Below are positions 14,355 through 22,189 of a stretch of DNA of 29,088 nt, piece by piece. Made by a program: the position numbers and the translations under genes. The stretch's first letter is position 1, and every line of letters starts with the position of its first letter. Below the pieces are notes generated by a model. That model made no database searches and was not told the origin of the DNA. It worked only from the letters and a program-made list of their open reading frames with translations. The DNA lies in the NCBI GenBank assembly GCA_031422555.1, contig JANPLZ010000072.1:1-29088 (forward strand), given 5' to 3'. The stretch is from JANNAT01 sp031422555 (lineage in GTDB: Bacteria; Pseudomonadota; Alphaproteobacteria; Rhodobacterales; Rhodobacteraceae).

Positions 14355-14438
14355 TTAGGGCCGGATTATCCGGCGCCCCCCGGCGGTGGACGTATGATCC
14401 ACGGGCCCAAAACGCAGGCAACTTTGAATGACCATCAT
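14355..14438 (-). CDS. 27-codon micro-ORF with a perfect ribosome site
   Basis: The minus strand carries AAGGAGG, the full complement of the 16S rRNA tail, then CACAA and two consecutive ATGs (14438 and 14435). The frame is MMVIQSCLRFGPVDHTSTAG followed by GRRIIRP and TAA. The last codons form a perfect hairpin, GCCGGAT-1-ATCCGGC (14360-14374). It may be a leader peptide for the small gene at 14010-14195, 150 bases downstream on the same strand, or a free micropeptide. The 220 bases between it and tadA hold no gene; they contain a dyad CGCGTT-7-AACGCG (14602-14620) and a weak sigma-54-like match (14478-14494). I do not recognise the peptide. Confidence 0.5.
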   Translation of the reverse strand: MMVIQSCLRFGPVDHTSTAGGRRIIRP

Positions 14439-14659
14439 TTGTGCCTCCTTGGTTGGGCGTTGAAACTGTGTTTTTCTTGCACAACCTGCGCCAAATCCAA
14501 AGCGCCGTTTGCGGGGTTCGCACAGGCTGCGCGCCATTGTGCTTGGCGTGCAACAGCCCGCAAAGCGGTTCAGGTTACTGTGGAAAAGGAAATCGCTGCT
14601 TCGCGTTTCACTTGAACGCGTTTCCCGATTTGCCGGAGTCCGTCAAAACCTGATCCTCC

Positions 14660-15103
14660 CTAGCGGCGGGCGGCGAAAAAGTCTTTCAGCAATGCCTCGG
14701 CGGCATCGGCGTTGATGGCGTCATAAACTTCGGGTGCATGGTGACATTGCAGGTGCGAAAACACCCGCGCGCCATGCGCCACGCCGCCCGATTTGGCATC
14801 CGCAGCACCGTAATACAGACGCGCAATACGCGCCGCCGAAATTGCCCCGGCGCAAAGCGGACAGGGTTCCAGCGTGACATAAAGATCATGCCCGATCAGC
14901 CGCTCCGACCCAAGGGCCAGACAGGCCGCCCGGATCGCCAGCACTTCGGCATGCGCGGTGGGATCGCACAACTCGCGGGTGCGGTTGCCCGCGCGCGCCA
15001 CGATCCGGCCTGTCTGCACGATCACAGCACCGACCGGCACTTCGCCACGCAAGCCCGCCGCGCGCGCCTCGGCCAATGCAGCGTCCATAAAGGATTGGAA
15101 CAC
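14660..15103 (-). CDS. tadA: tRNA adenosine(34) deaminase
   Basis: A 147-residue zinc deaminase that converts the wobble adenosine 34 of tRNA-Arg(ACG) to inosine, an essential function in most bacteria. The zinc site and catalytic glutamate are visible: His51 and Glu53 in TAHAEVLAIR, and Cys81 and Cys84 in LEPCPLCAGAI. The C-terminal GGVAHGARVFSHLQCHHAPEV matches TadA rather than a nucleoside deaminase. The start is a GTG at 15103 with AAGG four bases upstream; an ATG five codons later is the alternative. It is divergent from the pseudouridine synthase gene, with 93 bases between the starts. Confidence 0.93.
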   Translation of the reverse strand: MFQSFMDAALAEARAAGLRGEVPVGAVIVQTGRIVARAGNRTRELCDPTAHAEVLAIRAACLALGSERLIGHDLYVTLEPCPLCAGAISAARIARLYYGAADAKSGGVAHGARVFSHLQCHHAPEVYDAINADAAEALLKDFFAARR

Positions 15104-15196
15104 GAACCTTGCCCCTTTCGCCCGAAGCCAATACTAACCAAAGGGCCGGGGCCTGCCCCCGGGGTTTGCCGCCCCCCAGCCCCTAGGAACCCTTCC

Positions 15197-16153
15197 ATGA
15201 CCGAAAAGACAAGCCCCAAGGCCGCAGAAAAGGTGCTTGCAAAGACGCCCGAAGGCGACCGTATTGCCAAAGTTCTGTCGCGTGCCGGCGTGGCCTCGCG
15301 CCGCGAAGCCGAACGGATGATCGAACTTGGCGAAGTTGCGGTGAACGGCAAAACCATCAGCAGCCCGGCCCTGAACGTCACCGCCCGCGATAAAATCACC
15401 GTGCGCGGCGAACTGGTTGGCGCCCCCGAACCCGCGCGCCTGTGGCTGTATTACAAGCCCGATGGCCTGGTCACCTCGACCAATGACGAAAAAGGCCGTG
15501 ACAATGTGTTTGACAATCTGCCCGAAGATTTGCCCCGGGTGATGTCAATCGGGCGGCTGGATTTGAATTCCGAAGGGCTGTTGCTGTTGACCAATGACGG
15601 CGTATTAAAACGGCGGCTGGAATTGCCATCAACCGGCTGGATGCGCAAATACCGGGTGCGGGTGAACGGCAATCCGACCGATCCCGATCTGGAACCGCTG
15701 CGCCGGGGTATCACGGTTGAAGGTGAGCGGTTTCAGCCGATGGTGGTGGTGCTGGACCGTATTCAGGGCGCGAATGCCTGGCTGACGGTGGGCTTGCGCG
15801 AAGGCAAGAACCGCGAGATCCGCCGCGCCATGACGGCGATCAATCTGACGGTGAACCGCCTGATCCGCATCAGCTATGGTCCGTTCCGGCTGAACGATAT
15901 GGTGCCGGGGCAGGTGGAGGAAATTCGCGGCAAAGTGCTGCGCGAGCAATTGGGCGAAGGGCCGACACCCGAAGATGCACCGCGCAAACCCACCCGCGCC
16001 CCGCGCGCCCAAGCCGGGCTGCCAAAACCTCCAGTCGCCAAACCGCTGGCCCCAAAACCCGCCGCCAAACCAACCGCCCGCCCCGGGGCAGGTCCGCGCG
16101 TGATCACCTCTAGCCGCGCAAAACCCGGACCCCGGCCAAAACGCGGGGAATAA
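15197..16153 (+). CDS. rluB: 23S rRNA pseudouridine synthase, RluB/RsuA family
   Basis: A 318-residue enzyme that isomerises a uridine of ribosomal RNA; RluB of E. coli modifies position 2605 of 23S rRNA. An S4 RNA-binding domain covers residues 20-68 (RIAKVLSRAGVASRREAERM). The catalytic domain contains Asp122 in SIGRLDLNSEGLLLLTNDG, and the LREGKNREIRRAM and RLIRISYGPFRL motifs. The last 65 residues are a Pro/Lys/Ala-rich tail, common in alphaproteobacterial members and probably disordered. The ATG at 15197 has AGGAA seven bases upstream. RluB is chosen over RsuA and RluE from the presence of the S4 domain and the size, so the exact target site is inferred. Confidence 0.88.
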   Translation: MTEKTSPKAAEKVLAKTPEGDRIAKVLSRAGVASRREAERMIELGEVAVNGKTISSPALNVTARDKITVRGELVGAPEPARLWLYYKPDGLVTSTNDEKGRDNVFDNLPEDLPRVMSIGRLDLNSEGLLLLTNDGVLKRRLELPSTGWMRKYRVRVNGNPTDPDLEPLRRGITVEGERFQPMVVVLDRIQGANAWLTVGLREGKNREIRRAMTAINLTVNRLIRISYGPFRLNDMVPGQVEEIRGKVLREQLGEGPTPEDAPRKPTRAPRAQAGLPKPPVAKPLAPKPAAKPTARPGAGPRVITSSRAKPGPRPKRGE

Positions 16154-16252
16154 AGCCCGCAGTTTCCCGATTCCGGCACTGGCATGAAAAGTTGCCAGCC
16201 CCTATACTGGTGGTGGCAGGTTTATTGTCGCAGTTGGGATGTAGAAGGTGAT

Positions 16253-16336
16253 ATGTCAGCCACGGGCCTGCAAACCATCGCTTATCTGCTGCTGCTGGCC
16301 GTGACGGCCTATGCGGCCTTTGGCTGGGGCGTCTGA
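16253..16336 (+). CDS. 27-residue single-span membrane micropeptide
   Basis: A short gene encoding MSATGLQTIAYLLLLAVTAY followed by AAFGWGV. Residues 7-24 form one hydrophobic helix long enough to span the membrane. AAGGTGA ends two bases before the ATG, and the stop overlaps the start of the next gene as TGATG, so the two are translationally coupled. Coupling, a proper ribosome site and membrane-like composition support a real gene; I know of no named family. It is the first gene of the XpaC/TelA/SPFH block, and a partner role for the four-span XpaC-like protein is a plausible guess. A 6-base-pair dyad (CTGGCA-8-TGCCAG, 16179-16198) lies about 55 bases upstream. Confidence 0.65.
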   Translation: MSATGLQTIAYLLLLAVTAYAAFGWGV

Positions 16337-17223
16337 TGGCACAGCGATTTGGCGGCAAATACAGCCCCGATCCGGCTGCCCCCAAAAATGTGACTGGCGG
16401 TCTGCCGGATCATCCCCCCGTGCTTGGCCCAACACGATCCGGGCGCGATCATTGGCGCGCCGGGCTGTTGGCAATCGTTGGCCTGATTTTCGCCGTCAAC
16501 GGCCTGCGCGGTGACCCACGGGATTTGATCCTTGGGCTGGCGGCTGCGGCCACAATGATCGCGGCCTCGTGGTTGACCCGCGAGGGATTGCGCGCGGCCG
16601 CCGCCTTTGACGCCCGCCGCGTTGCCCGCCGCCCCGCGTTGCCGCGCAAGATATTTGGCGCTGTGCTAACAGGTGTCGCCTTGGCTTTGGGCACGATGAT
16701 GTGGCAGCCGGGGCTGATCTATCCGGTTTTGATCGGGCTTGCCGGGGCAGTTTTGCATATTGGGGCCTTTGGGATTGATCCTTTGTCCGACAAGGGTGCG
16801 GCAGGCGTCGATCAGTTCCAGACCGACCGCGTCGCGCGTGCCATAGATGAGGCAGAGGCCCACCTGACGGCGATGAAAGACGCGATTTTGCGCGCCAAAG
16901 ACCGTGGCCTTGAAACCCGGGTTGACCGGTTCACCGTCACCGCCCGTGCCTTGTTTCGCACGGTTGAAGGCGATCCCGGCGATCTGACAGCGGCACGCAA
17001 GTATCTGTCGGTGTATTTGATGGGTGCGCGCGATGCGACGGCGAAATTTGCCGATGTCTTTGCTCAAACCCGTGATCCCGCCGTGCGCAGCGACTACGAG
17101 GCGTTGCTGACCGATCTTGAAACCAATTTTGCCAGCCGCACCCAAAGCCTGCTGTCTGGCCCGCACAGCGATCTTGACGTCGAAATTCAGGTGTTGCGGG
17201 ACCGGCTGAAACTGGAAAGCTGA
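16336..17223 (+). CDS. XpaC-like membrane protein
   Basis: A 295-residue protein. A soluble 40-residue N-terminus is followed by four hydrophobic segments at about 41-56, 62-80, 105-123 and 126-147. The rest is a cytosolic, helical, charged domain (DEAEAHLTAMKDAILRAKDR onward) typical of the XpaC family, named after a Bacillus gene linked to hydrolysis of 5-bromo-4-chloroindolyl phosphate. A direct enzymatic role has not been shown. XpaC genes are widely found beside telA, as here, and the pair is treated as part of tellurite/envelope stress systems. Its ATG overlaps the stop of the micropeptide gene. telA starts 54 bases after the stop. Confidence 0.85.
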   Translation: MAQRFGGKYSPDPAAPKNVTGGLPDHPPVLGPTRSGRDHWRAGLLAIVGLIFAVNGLRGDPRDLILGLAAAATMIAASWLTREGLRAAAAFDARRVARRPALPRKIFGAVLTGVALALGTMMWQPGLIYPVLIGLAGAVLHIGAFGIDPLSDKGAAGVDQFQTDRVARAIDEAEAHLTAMKDAILRAKDRGLETRVDRFTVTARALFRTVEGDPGDLTAARKYLSVYLMGARDATAKFADVFAQTRDPAVRSDYEALLTDLETNFASRTQSLLSGPHSDLDVEIQVLRDRLKLES

Positions 17224-17277
17224 CAGCGTAAATCTTATCGCCCAACGCCTTGGGCCTGCGAAAGAAAGACCGATCCG

Positions 17278-18462
17278 ATGACCCAAGACACCCGCGCAGC
17301 CGCTGCCACCTCGCTTGCCGAAATTCAAAAGGTAACAGCGGTGATTCTGCCCGAACCCGGCACCGCGATTGTGGCACTTGACGCAGCCCCCGCCCCGGTG
17401 GCCGAAGATATCCGCAAGCGGATGGCCGAATTGGATATGTCGAACACCCAGTCGATCATCTCGTTTGGATCGTCCGCTCAGGCCGAGTTGCAGGTGATCA
17501 GCCAGGAAATGCTGGCCGGTGTAAAAAACAAGGATGTCGGCCCCGCAGGCGACAGCTTGCGCAACATTGTCACCACTATCCGCGGCTTTTCGATATCCGA
17601 ACTGGATGTGCGCCGCGAACGCAGCTGGTGGGAAAAACTGCTGGGCCGCGCCGCACCTTTTGCCAAATTTGTTGCCCGCTTTGAAGAGGTGCAAGGCCAG
17701 ATCGACAAGGTGACCACAGATTTGCTGGGCCACGAGCATATCTTGTTGAAAGACATCAAAAGTCTGGACATCCTTTACGACAAGACCCTGAAATTCTATG
17801 ATGAACTGGCGCTGTACATCGCCGCCGGTGAGGCAAAGCTGGCTGAATTGGACAGCACCACGATTCCCGCCGCCGAAGCCGTTGTGGCCGCAGCGCCCGA
17901 AGCCGAACAGGTGAAAAAGGCGCAGGAGTTGCGCGATTTGCGCGCCGCCCGCGATGATCTGGAACGCCGGGTGCATGATCTGAAACTGACCCGCCAAGTC
18001 ACCATGCAATCGCTGCCGTCGATCCGTCTGGTGCAGGAAAATGACAAATCGCTGGTCACCAAGATCAATTCCACTTTGGTCAACACCGTGCCGCTGTGGG
18101 AAACCCAACTGGCACAGGCGGTGACGATTCAACGGTCGCGTGAGGCGGCCGAAGCGGTGCGCGGGGCGAATGATCTGACCAACGAGTTGCTGACCGCCAA
18201 TGCCGAAAACCTGCAACAGGCCAACCGCATCGTGCGCACCGAAATGGAGCGCGGCGTGTTCGATATAGATGCTGTCAAAAAGGCCAATGCCACTTTGGTT
18301 GCCACAATCGAGGAAAGCCTGTCGATTGCCGATCAGGGCAAGGCGCGCCGGGCCGCCGCCGAAGGTGATCTGCGCAAGATGGAGGGCGACTTGCGCGATG
18401 TGCTGTCTGCCGCCAAGGCGCGCAAATCGTCTTTGGGTGACGTGGTTGGCGGCGCGGCCTGA
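17278..18462 (+). CDS. telA: TelA-family toxic anion resistance protein
   Basis: A 394-residue cytosolic protein, almost entirely helical with long coiled-coil stretches, of the TelA/KlaA family (PF05816). Recognisable parts are WWEKLLGRAAPFAKFVARFE at about residue 117, the IDKVTTDLLGHEHILLKDIK segment, LDILYDKTLKFYDELALYI, and TMQSLPSIRLVQENDKSLVT. TelA proteins were found through plasmid tellurite resistance; recent views place them in general envelope or membrane stress, often with XpaC, TerD or SPFH proteins. The start is the ATG at 17278 with only a weak purine stretch upstream (GAAAGA). The DUF2927 gene begins three bases after its stop, so they are one transcript. Confidence 0.93.
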   Translation: MTQDTRAAAATSLAEIQKVTAVILPEPGTAIVALDAAPAPVAEDIRKRMAELDMSNTQSIISFGSSAQAELQVISQEMLAGVKNKDVGPAGDSLRNIVTTIRGFSISELDVRRERSWWEKLLGRAAPFAKFVARFEEVQGQIDKVTTDLLGHEHILLKDIKSLDILYDKTLKFYDELALYIAAGEAKLAELDSTTIPAAEAVVAAAPEAEQVKKAQELRDLRAARDDLERRVHDLKLTRQVTMQSLPSIRLVQENDKSLVTKINSTLVNTVPLWETQLAQAVTIQRSREAAEAVRGANDLTNELLTANAENLQQANRIVRTEMERGVFDIDAVKKANATLVATIEESLSIADQGKARRAAAEGDLRKMEGDLRDVLSAAKARKSSLGDVVGGAA

Positions 18463-18465
18463 GGG

Positions 18466-19422
18466 ATGCAGATTTTGGGGGCAAGAGGCAAAGCCGCACA
18501 ATGGGTGGCGGCGGCGGCGCTGCTGGCCCTTGCTGCCTGCACGGTGCCCGCGCCCCAATCGGCTGACAGTCCCGCCCCCCGCCCTGCCCCCGCGGCCGAG
18601 GCAATCGCGCAAGACACGCTCGAAAGTGCTGCCTTGCGCAGCTATTATACTGAAGTTCAGCAAGCGTTGCTAAGTCAGGGCTTGTTGCGCACCGATGGTG
18701 GCGGCCCGGATACGCCGATCACCGACCGGATGCTGGCCGCCAACTTTTCGCGCATCGCGCTTTATGAAGAATACGACCGCGCCCTGGGCGGCACCATTGC
18801 GCGCGAGGCTGCAACGCGCCTGACGCGTTGGGGCGGGCCGGTGCGGGTGGCTTTGCGCTTTGGCGCATCGGTGCCGCAGGCCAAACGAGCGTCTGATACC
18901 GCGCGGATCGGGTCTTATCTGAACCGACTGGCCGGGCTGACCGGGCTGTCGATCCGGTTGGCCGACGTCAATCCCAACTTTATCATTCAGATCGCATCGG
19001 TGGACGAACGCCGCGCGCTGGGGCCGTCTTTGCTGGCGGCGTTGCCCGAACTGACGGCGGCCCAAGTGTCGGGCGTCACCAATCTGGACCGGTCAACCTA
19101 TTGTCTGGTCTGGACCCAAAGTGATACCGCCACCGGGCTTTATGAACGGGCGTTCGTGTTTATCCCGTCTGAACATCCCGATCTGATGCGGCTGGCCTGT
19201 ATGCACGAAGAAATCGTGCAAGGTCTGGGTCTGCCCAATGACAGCGCGCTGGCCCGGCCCTCGATCTTTAACGACGACGAAGAATTCGCCTTGCTGACCA
19301 CCCAGGACGAGTTGATGCTGAAAATGCTGTATAACCCTGCCCTGCGCCCCGGCATGACCGAAGCCGCAGCGCGCCCGATCGTAGAAACCCTTGCCACCCG
19401 GTTGTTGGGTGGGGATAGTTGA
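18466..19422 (+). CDS. DUF2927 lipoprotein
   Basis: A 318-residue exported lipoprotein. The signal peptide ends in the lipobox LAAC with Cys25, followed by a Pro/Ala-rich linker to about residue 50. The C-terminal half is DUF2927: LACMHEEIVQGLGLPNDSAL at 244-263 followed by ARPSIFNDDEEFALLT and ELMLKMLYNP. The conserved His247-Glu248 with Asp and Glu residues downstream looks like a metallopeptidase-type site, but no activity is known to me. It lies three bases after telA and 30 before the SPFH gene, so it probably works in the same envelope system from the periplasmic side. Confidence 0.88.
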   Translation: MQILGARGKAAQWVAAAALLALAACTVPAPQSADSPAPRPAPAAEAIAQDTLESAALRSYYTEVQQALLSQGLLRTDGGGPDTPITDRMLAANFSRIALYEEYDRALGGTIAREAATRLTRWGGPVRVALRFGASVPQAKRASDTARIGSYLNRLAGLTGLSIRLADVNPNFIIQIASVDERRALGPSLLAALPELTAAQVSGVTNLDRSTYCLVWTQSDTATGLYERAFVFIPSEHPDLMRLACMHEEIVQGLGLPNDSALARPSIFNDDEEFALLTTQDELMLKMLYNPALRPGMTEAAARPIVETLATRLLGGDS

Positions 19423-19452
19423 TCTCGCACCGCGAGGCATAGGAGTAGGCAC

Positions 19453-20550
19453 ATGGTTTTTGATTTCCTTAAAGGCGAATTTATTGACGTCATCACTTGG
19501 TTGGATGACAGCCGCGATACGATGGTCTGGCGCTTTGAGCGGCGCGGCAATGCCATCAAATACGGCGCCAAGCTGACTGTGCGCGAAGGTCAGGTGGCGG
19601 TGTTTGTGCATGAAGGTCAGTTGGCCGATGTGTTCGGCCCCGGCATGTATATGTTGGAAACCAACAACATGCCGATCATGACCACGCTGCAGGCTTGGGA
19701 TCATGGCTTCGATTCACCGTTCAAATCCGAGATTTATTTTATCAATACCACCCGGTTCAATGATCAGAAATGGGGCACCAAAAACCCGATCATGTGCCGC
19801 GACCCCGAATTCGGCCCGGTGCGTCTGCGCGCCTTTGGCACCTATTCGATGCGGGTCGGCGATCCGGCCAAGTTCATGCAGGAAATCGTCGGCACCGACG
19901 GTGAATTCACCGCCGACGAAATCAGTTTTCAGATCCGCAACGTGATCTTGCAGGAAATGTCGCAGGTTTTGGCGAAATCCGGCATCCCGGTGCTGGATAT
20001 GGCGGGCAACACCGGCGATCTGGCAAAGCTGGTCGTTACGGCGATTGCGCCGAAGATTGCCGAATACGGCCTGACCCTGCCGGAATTCTACATTGAAAAC
20101 ATCAGCCTGCCCGAAGAAGTTGAGAAAGTTCTGGACAAGCGCACCTCTATCGGCGTGGCCGGGGATCTGAACAAATACATGCAGTTCAACGCCGCCGAAG
20201 GCATGGCCAATCCCGGATCGGGCATCGGGGCTGCGATGGGGGCCGGACTGGGCGCTGGCATGGGCATGAACATGGCAGCGCAAGCCGGACCATGGGGGGC
20301 TGCCCCAGCCGCAGCACCACCTCCACCGCCCGCCCCACCGGCGGCGCGTGCCTGGCATGTGGCCGAAAATGGTGCCACCAAGGGCCCGTTTTCCGACGCT
20401 GATCTGGCGGCCATGGCGGCCTCTGGCGGGTTGATGCGCGCGTCGCAGGTTTGGACCGCTGGTCAGGATGGCTGGAAAGCTGCCGGTGATACTGATCTGG
20501 CGCGGCTGTTTGCCATGGTGCCGCCACCGCCACCACCACCCGGGGCCTGA
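19453..20550 (+). CDS. SPFH-domain protein with a C-terminal GYF-like domain
   Basis: A 365-residue protein of the prokaryotic SPFH group often annotated as virion core protein-like and related to Bacillus YdjI. Residues 30-235 are the SPFH (band 7) domain; there is no N-terminal membrane helix, so membrane attachment probably needs a partner. Residues 250-298 are a Gly/Ala/Met-rich then proline-rich linker. Residues 300-352 (ARAWHVAENGATKGPFSDAD onward, with VWTAGQDGWK) form a GYF_2-like domain, which in eukaryotes binds proline-rich segments; the protein itself has two polyproline stretches (286-297 and 357-363). AGGAG precedes the ATG. The zinc-ribbon gene follows after six bases and is the likely membrane anchor, as YdjG/YdjH are for YdjI. 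Confidence 0.88.
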   Translation: MVFDFLKGEFIDVITWLDDSRDTMVWRFERRGNAIKYGAKLTVREGQVAVFVHEGQLADVFGPGMYMLETNNMPIMTTLQAWDHGFDSPFKSEIYFINTTRFNDQKWGTKNPIMCRDPEFGPVRLRAFGTYSMRVGDPAKFMQEIVGTDGEFTADEISFQIRNVILQEMSQVLAKSGIPVLDMAGNTGDLAKLVVTAIAPKIAEYGLTLPEFYIENISLPEEVEKVLDKRTSIGVAGDLNKYMQFNAAEGMANPGSGIGAAMGAGLGAGMGMNMAAQAGPWGAAPAAAPPPPPAPPAARAWHVAENGATKGPFSDADLAAMAASGGLMRASQVWTAGQDGWKAAGDTDLARLFAMVPPPPPPPGA

Positions 20551-20556
20551 GCCATC

Positions 20557-21696
20557 ATGGCGTTGGCCGAGCAAAATCACTGGCCCTGCGCACAATGCGG
20601 GGCCGACCTGCGCTATGCGCCCGGACAAACCGAACTGAAATGCAATTTTTGCGGCCATCAGCAGCAGATTGCCACCACCTCGGCCAAATCCAAGGCGCGG
20701 GCGTTGGGCGAACTTGATCTGGCGCGCGGTCTGGCCGACGATCTGCCAAGTGCTGCCAGCGAAGAGGTGCGGTCAACCTCTTGCCCAAATTGCGGTGCGG
20801 TGGTCGAATTTCAAGGCGCCACCCACGCCACCGAATGCCCGTTTTGTGCCACGCCCGTGGTGGTCGATACCGGCAGCCACCGCCATATCAAACCCCAGGC
20901 GCTTGTGCCGTTTACCCTGACCGAGGCGGAATCGCGGGTGGCCTTGGTGCGCTGGCTGGGTGGGCTGTGGTTCGCGCCGTCCAGTCTGTTGGAATACACC
21001 CGCAAGGGCCGCGCCATGGCGGGTATTTATGTGCCGTTCTGGACTTTTGATGCCGACACCGCCAGCCGCTATACCGGTCAGCGGGGCGAGCATTATTATG
21101 AAACCCGCACGGTGACCGTGACGGTGAACGGCAAATCCGAGCAGCGCGAAGAACGGGTGCAGAAAACCCGCTGGTATCCCGCTTCGGGCAATGTGGCGCG
21201 GCAGTTTGACGATGTGATGGTGATGGCCTCAACCAGCCTGCCCGAACGGCTGGGCAATGATCTGACCCCGTGGGATCTGACCGCGCTGGAACCCTACAAC
21301 GCCGATTATCTGGCCGGCTTTCAGGCCGAGGGCTATACCGTTTTGCTGGCGCAAGGCCATGGCAAAGCCCGCGGCGTGATGGCGGAGGTGATTTCAGACG
21401 ATGTGCGCCGCGACATTGGCGGCGACGAGCAGCGCATCGACAACGTGAACACCCGGTTTGACGATGAAACCTTCAAGCATATCCTGCTGCCGGTGTGGAT
21501 GGCCGCCTATAAATATGGCGGCAAAAGCTATCGGTTTCTGGTCAACGGGCAAACTGGCGAAGTGCAGGGCGAGCGGCCCTACAGCTGGTGGAAAATCGGC
21601 TTTGCGATTTTGCTGGTGATGGCTATTGTGGTGGGGGCGATCTATTTGAACGATCCTGGCACGCTGGGTCTGCCGCGCCCTGATTGGATGAATTAG
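20557..21696 (+). CDS. Membrane-anchored double zinc-ribbon protein
   Basis: A 379-residue protein with two zinc ribbons at the N-terminus: Cys11, Cys14, Cys29 and Cys32 (CAQCG...CNFCG), and Cys76, Cys79, Cys94 and Cys97 (CPNCG...CPFC). A central domain of about 240 residues, rich in beta structure and aromatic residues (IYVPFWTFDADTASRYTGQR, VWMAAYKYGGKSYRFLVNGQ), is followed by one transmembrane helix at 346-364. Such proteins are often misnamed primosomal protein N' or helicase in databases; nothing here resembles a helicase. The partner gene for an SPFH protein directly upstream suggests it tethers that protein to the membrane. It is the last gene of the block; the next gene is 114 bases away. 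Confidence 0.82.
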   Translation: MALAEQNHWPCAQCGADLRYAPGQTELKCNFCGHQQQIATTSAKSKARALGELDLARGLADDLPSAASEEVRSTSCPNCGAVVEFQGATHATECPFCATPVVVDTGSHRHIKPQALVPFTLTEAESRVALVRWLGGLWFAPSSLLEYTRKGRAMAGIYVPFWTFDADTASRYTGQRGEHYYETRTVTVTVNGKSEQREERVQKTRWYPASGNVARQFDDVMVMASTSLPERLGNDLTPWDLTALEPYNADYLAGFQAEGYTVLLAQGHGKARGVMAEVISDDVRRDIGGDEQRIDNVNTRFDDETFKHILLPVWMAAYKYGGKSYRFLVNGQTGEVQGERPYSWWKIGFAILLVMAIVVGAIYLNDPGTLGLPRPDWMN

Positions 21697-21810
21697 ACAA
21701 CGTCGTTCGGCCTTGTTTTCAGTAATTGGTTTGGCTTTTTGCCGATTTTATAGCGAGTTTCCTCTTTAGCGTAAGTTCACCCCCCCCTTTTGATGTAAGG
21801 AGAATTGATC

Positions 21811-22131
21811 TTGCCAGAAGTTTATCAATACACCTATTTCACCCAGCAAACCTCCAGACTGCCTACTGCGTTGAAACTTGCCGTCAACTCGACCTTGAAG
21901 AACTTGCAGCTGGGAATCTACAACACCCCTAAGATGGTCAAGGGCAATGGTCAGGGTTTGGTGAAAACCAAAGTCAAAATGAACCCCGCAGTCGCTGCGG
22001 CCACCAATGTCTGGGAAACCCGGATTGATGGCCATTGGCGGATTTTCTATTACACCAATCCGGGCGGCAATCTGACGGTGCTAAGCATCGGACATCTGGA
22101 TGATAACAGCCGCCTGATGGAACCCGCCTAG
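21811..22131 (+). CDS. RelE/ParE-like protein without an antitoxin
   Basis: A 106-residue protein. The C-terminal half (NVWETRIDGHWRIFYYTNPG then LTVLSIGHLDD) has the beta-strand pattern of RelE/ParE-type toxins, which in complexes cut mRNA or poison gyrase. The N-terminus (MPEVYQYTYFTQQTSRLPTA) shows less similarity. The start is the TTG at 21811, eight bases after AAGGAG; an earlier TTG at 21805 is too close to that site. Base composition is lower in GC than its neighbours and the upstream 114 bases are AT-rich with an 8-base C-run, suggesting foreign origin. No antitoxin gene is adjacent: it lies between the zinc-ribbon gene and purC. It may be a detoxified or chromosomally domesticated member. 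Confidence 0.65.
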   Translation: MPEVYQYTYFTQQTSRLPTALKLAVNSTLKNLQLGIYNTPKMVKGNGQGLVKTKVKMNPAVAAATNVWETRIDGHWRIFYYTNPGGNLTVLSIGHLDDNSRLMEPA

Positions 22132-22189
22132 CGCGGTTGACAACCGCATCGGGGCACCCGATAGAGCGTCACCTTTGGCGGAGTCCCTG

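Noticed and set aside
14478..14494. A second sigma-54-like site (minus strand, TTGGCGCA-GGTT-GTGCA) upstream of the micro-ORF
   Set aside because: GG and GC spacing is right but three other consensus positions differ; such matches are expected by chance.
15115..15190. A possible fourth copy of the dispersed repeat between tadA and rluB
   Set aside because: It has G/C-run hairpins but lacks the CATTTTGG and ACTCTC boxes.
16179..16198. A sigma-54-like site (CTGGCATG...TTGCC) upstream of the micropeptide
   Set aside because: The GG-GC spacing is 11 instead of 10 bases, and the similarity is explained by the CTGGCA/TGCCAG dyad.
16666..18663. A 665-codon open frame on the minus strand
   Set aside because: It is the mirror of the xpaC and telA coding frames in high-GC DNA; its Gly/His/Gln/Arg-rich composition is typical of such shadows.
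20557..21696. Annotation as primosomal protein N' or a helicase
   Set aside because: Only zinc ribbons are shared; there are no Walker or helicase motifs and there is a C-terminal membrane helix.
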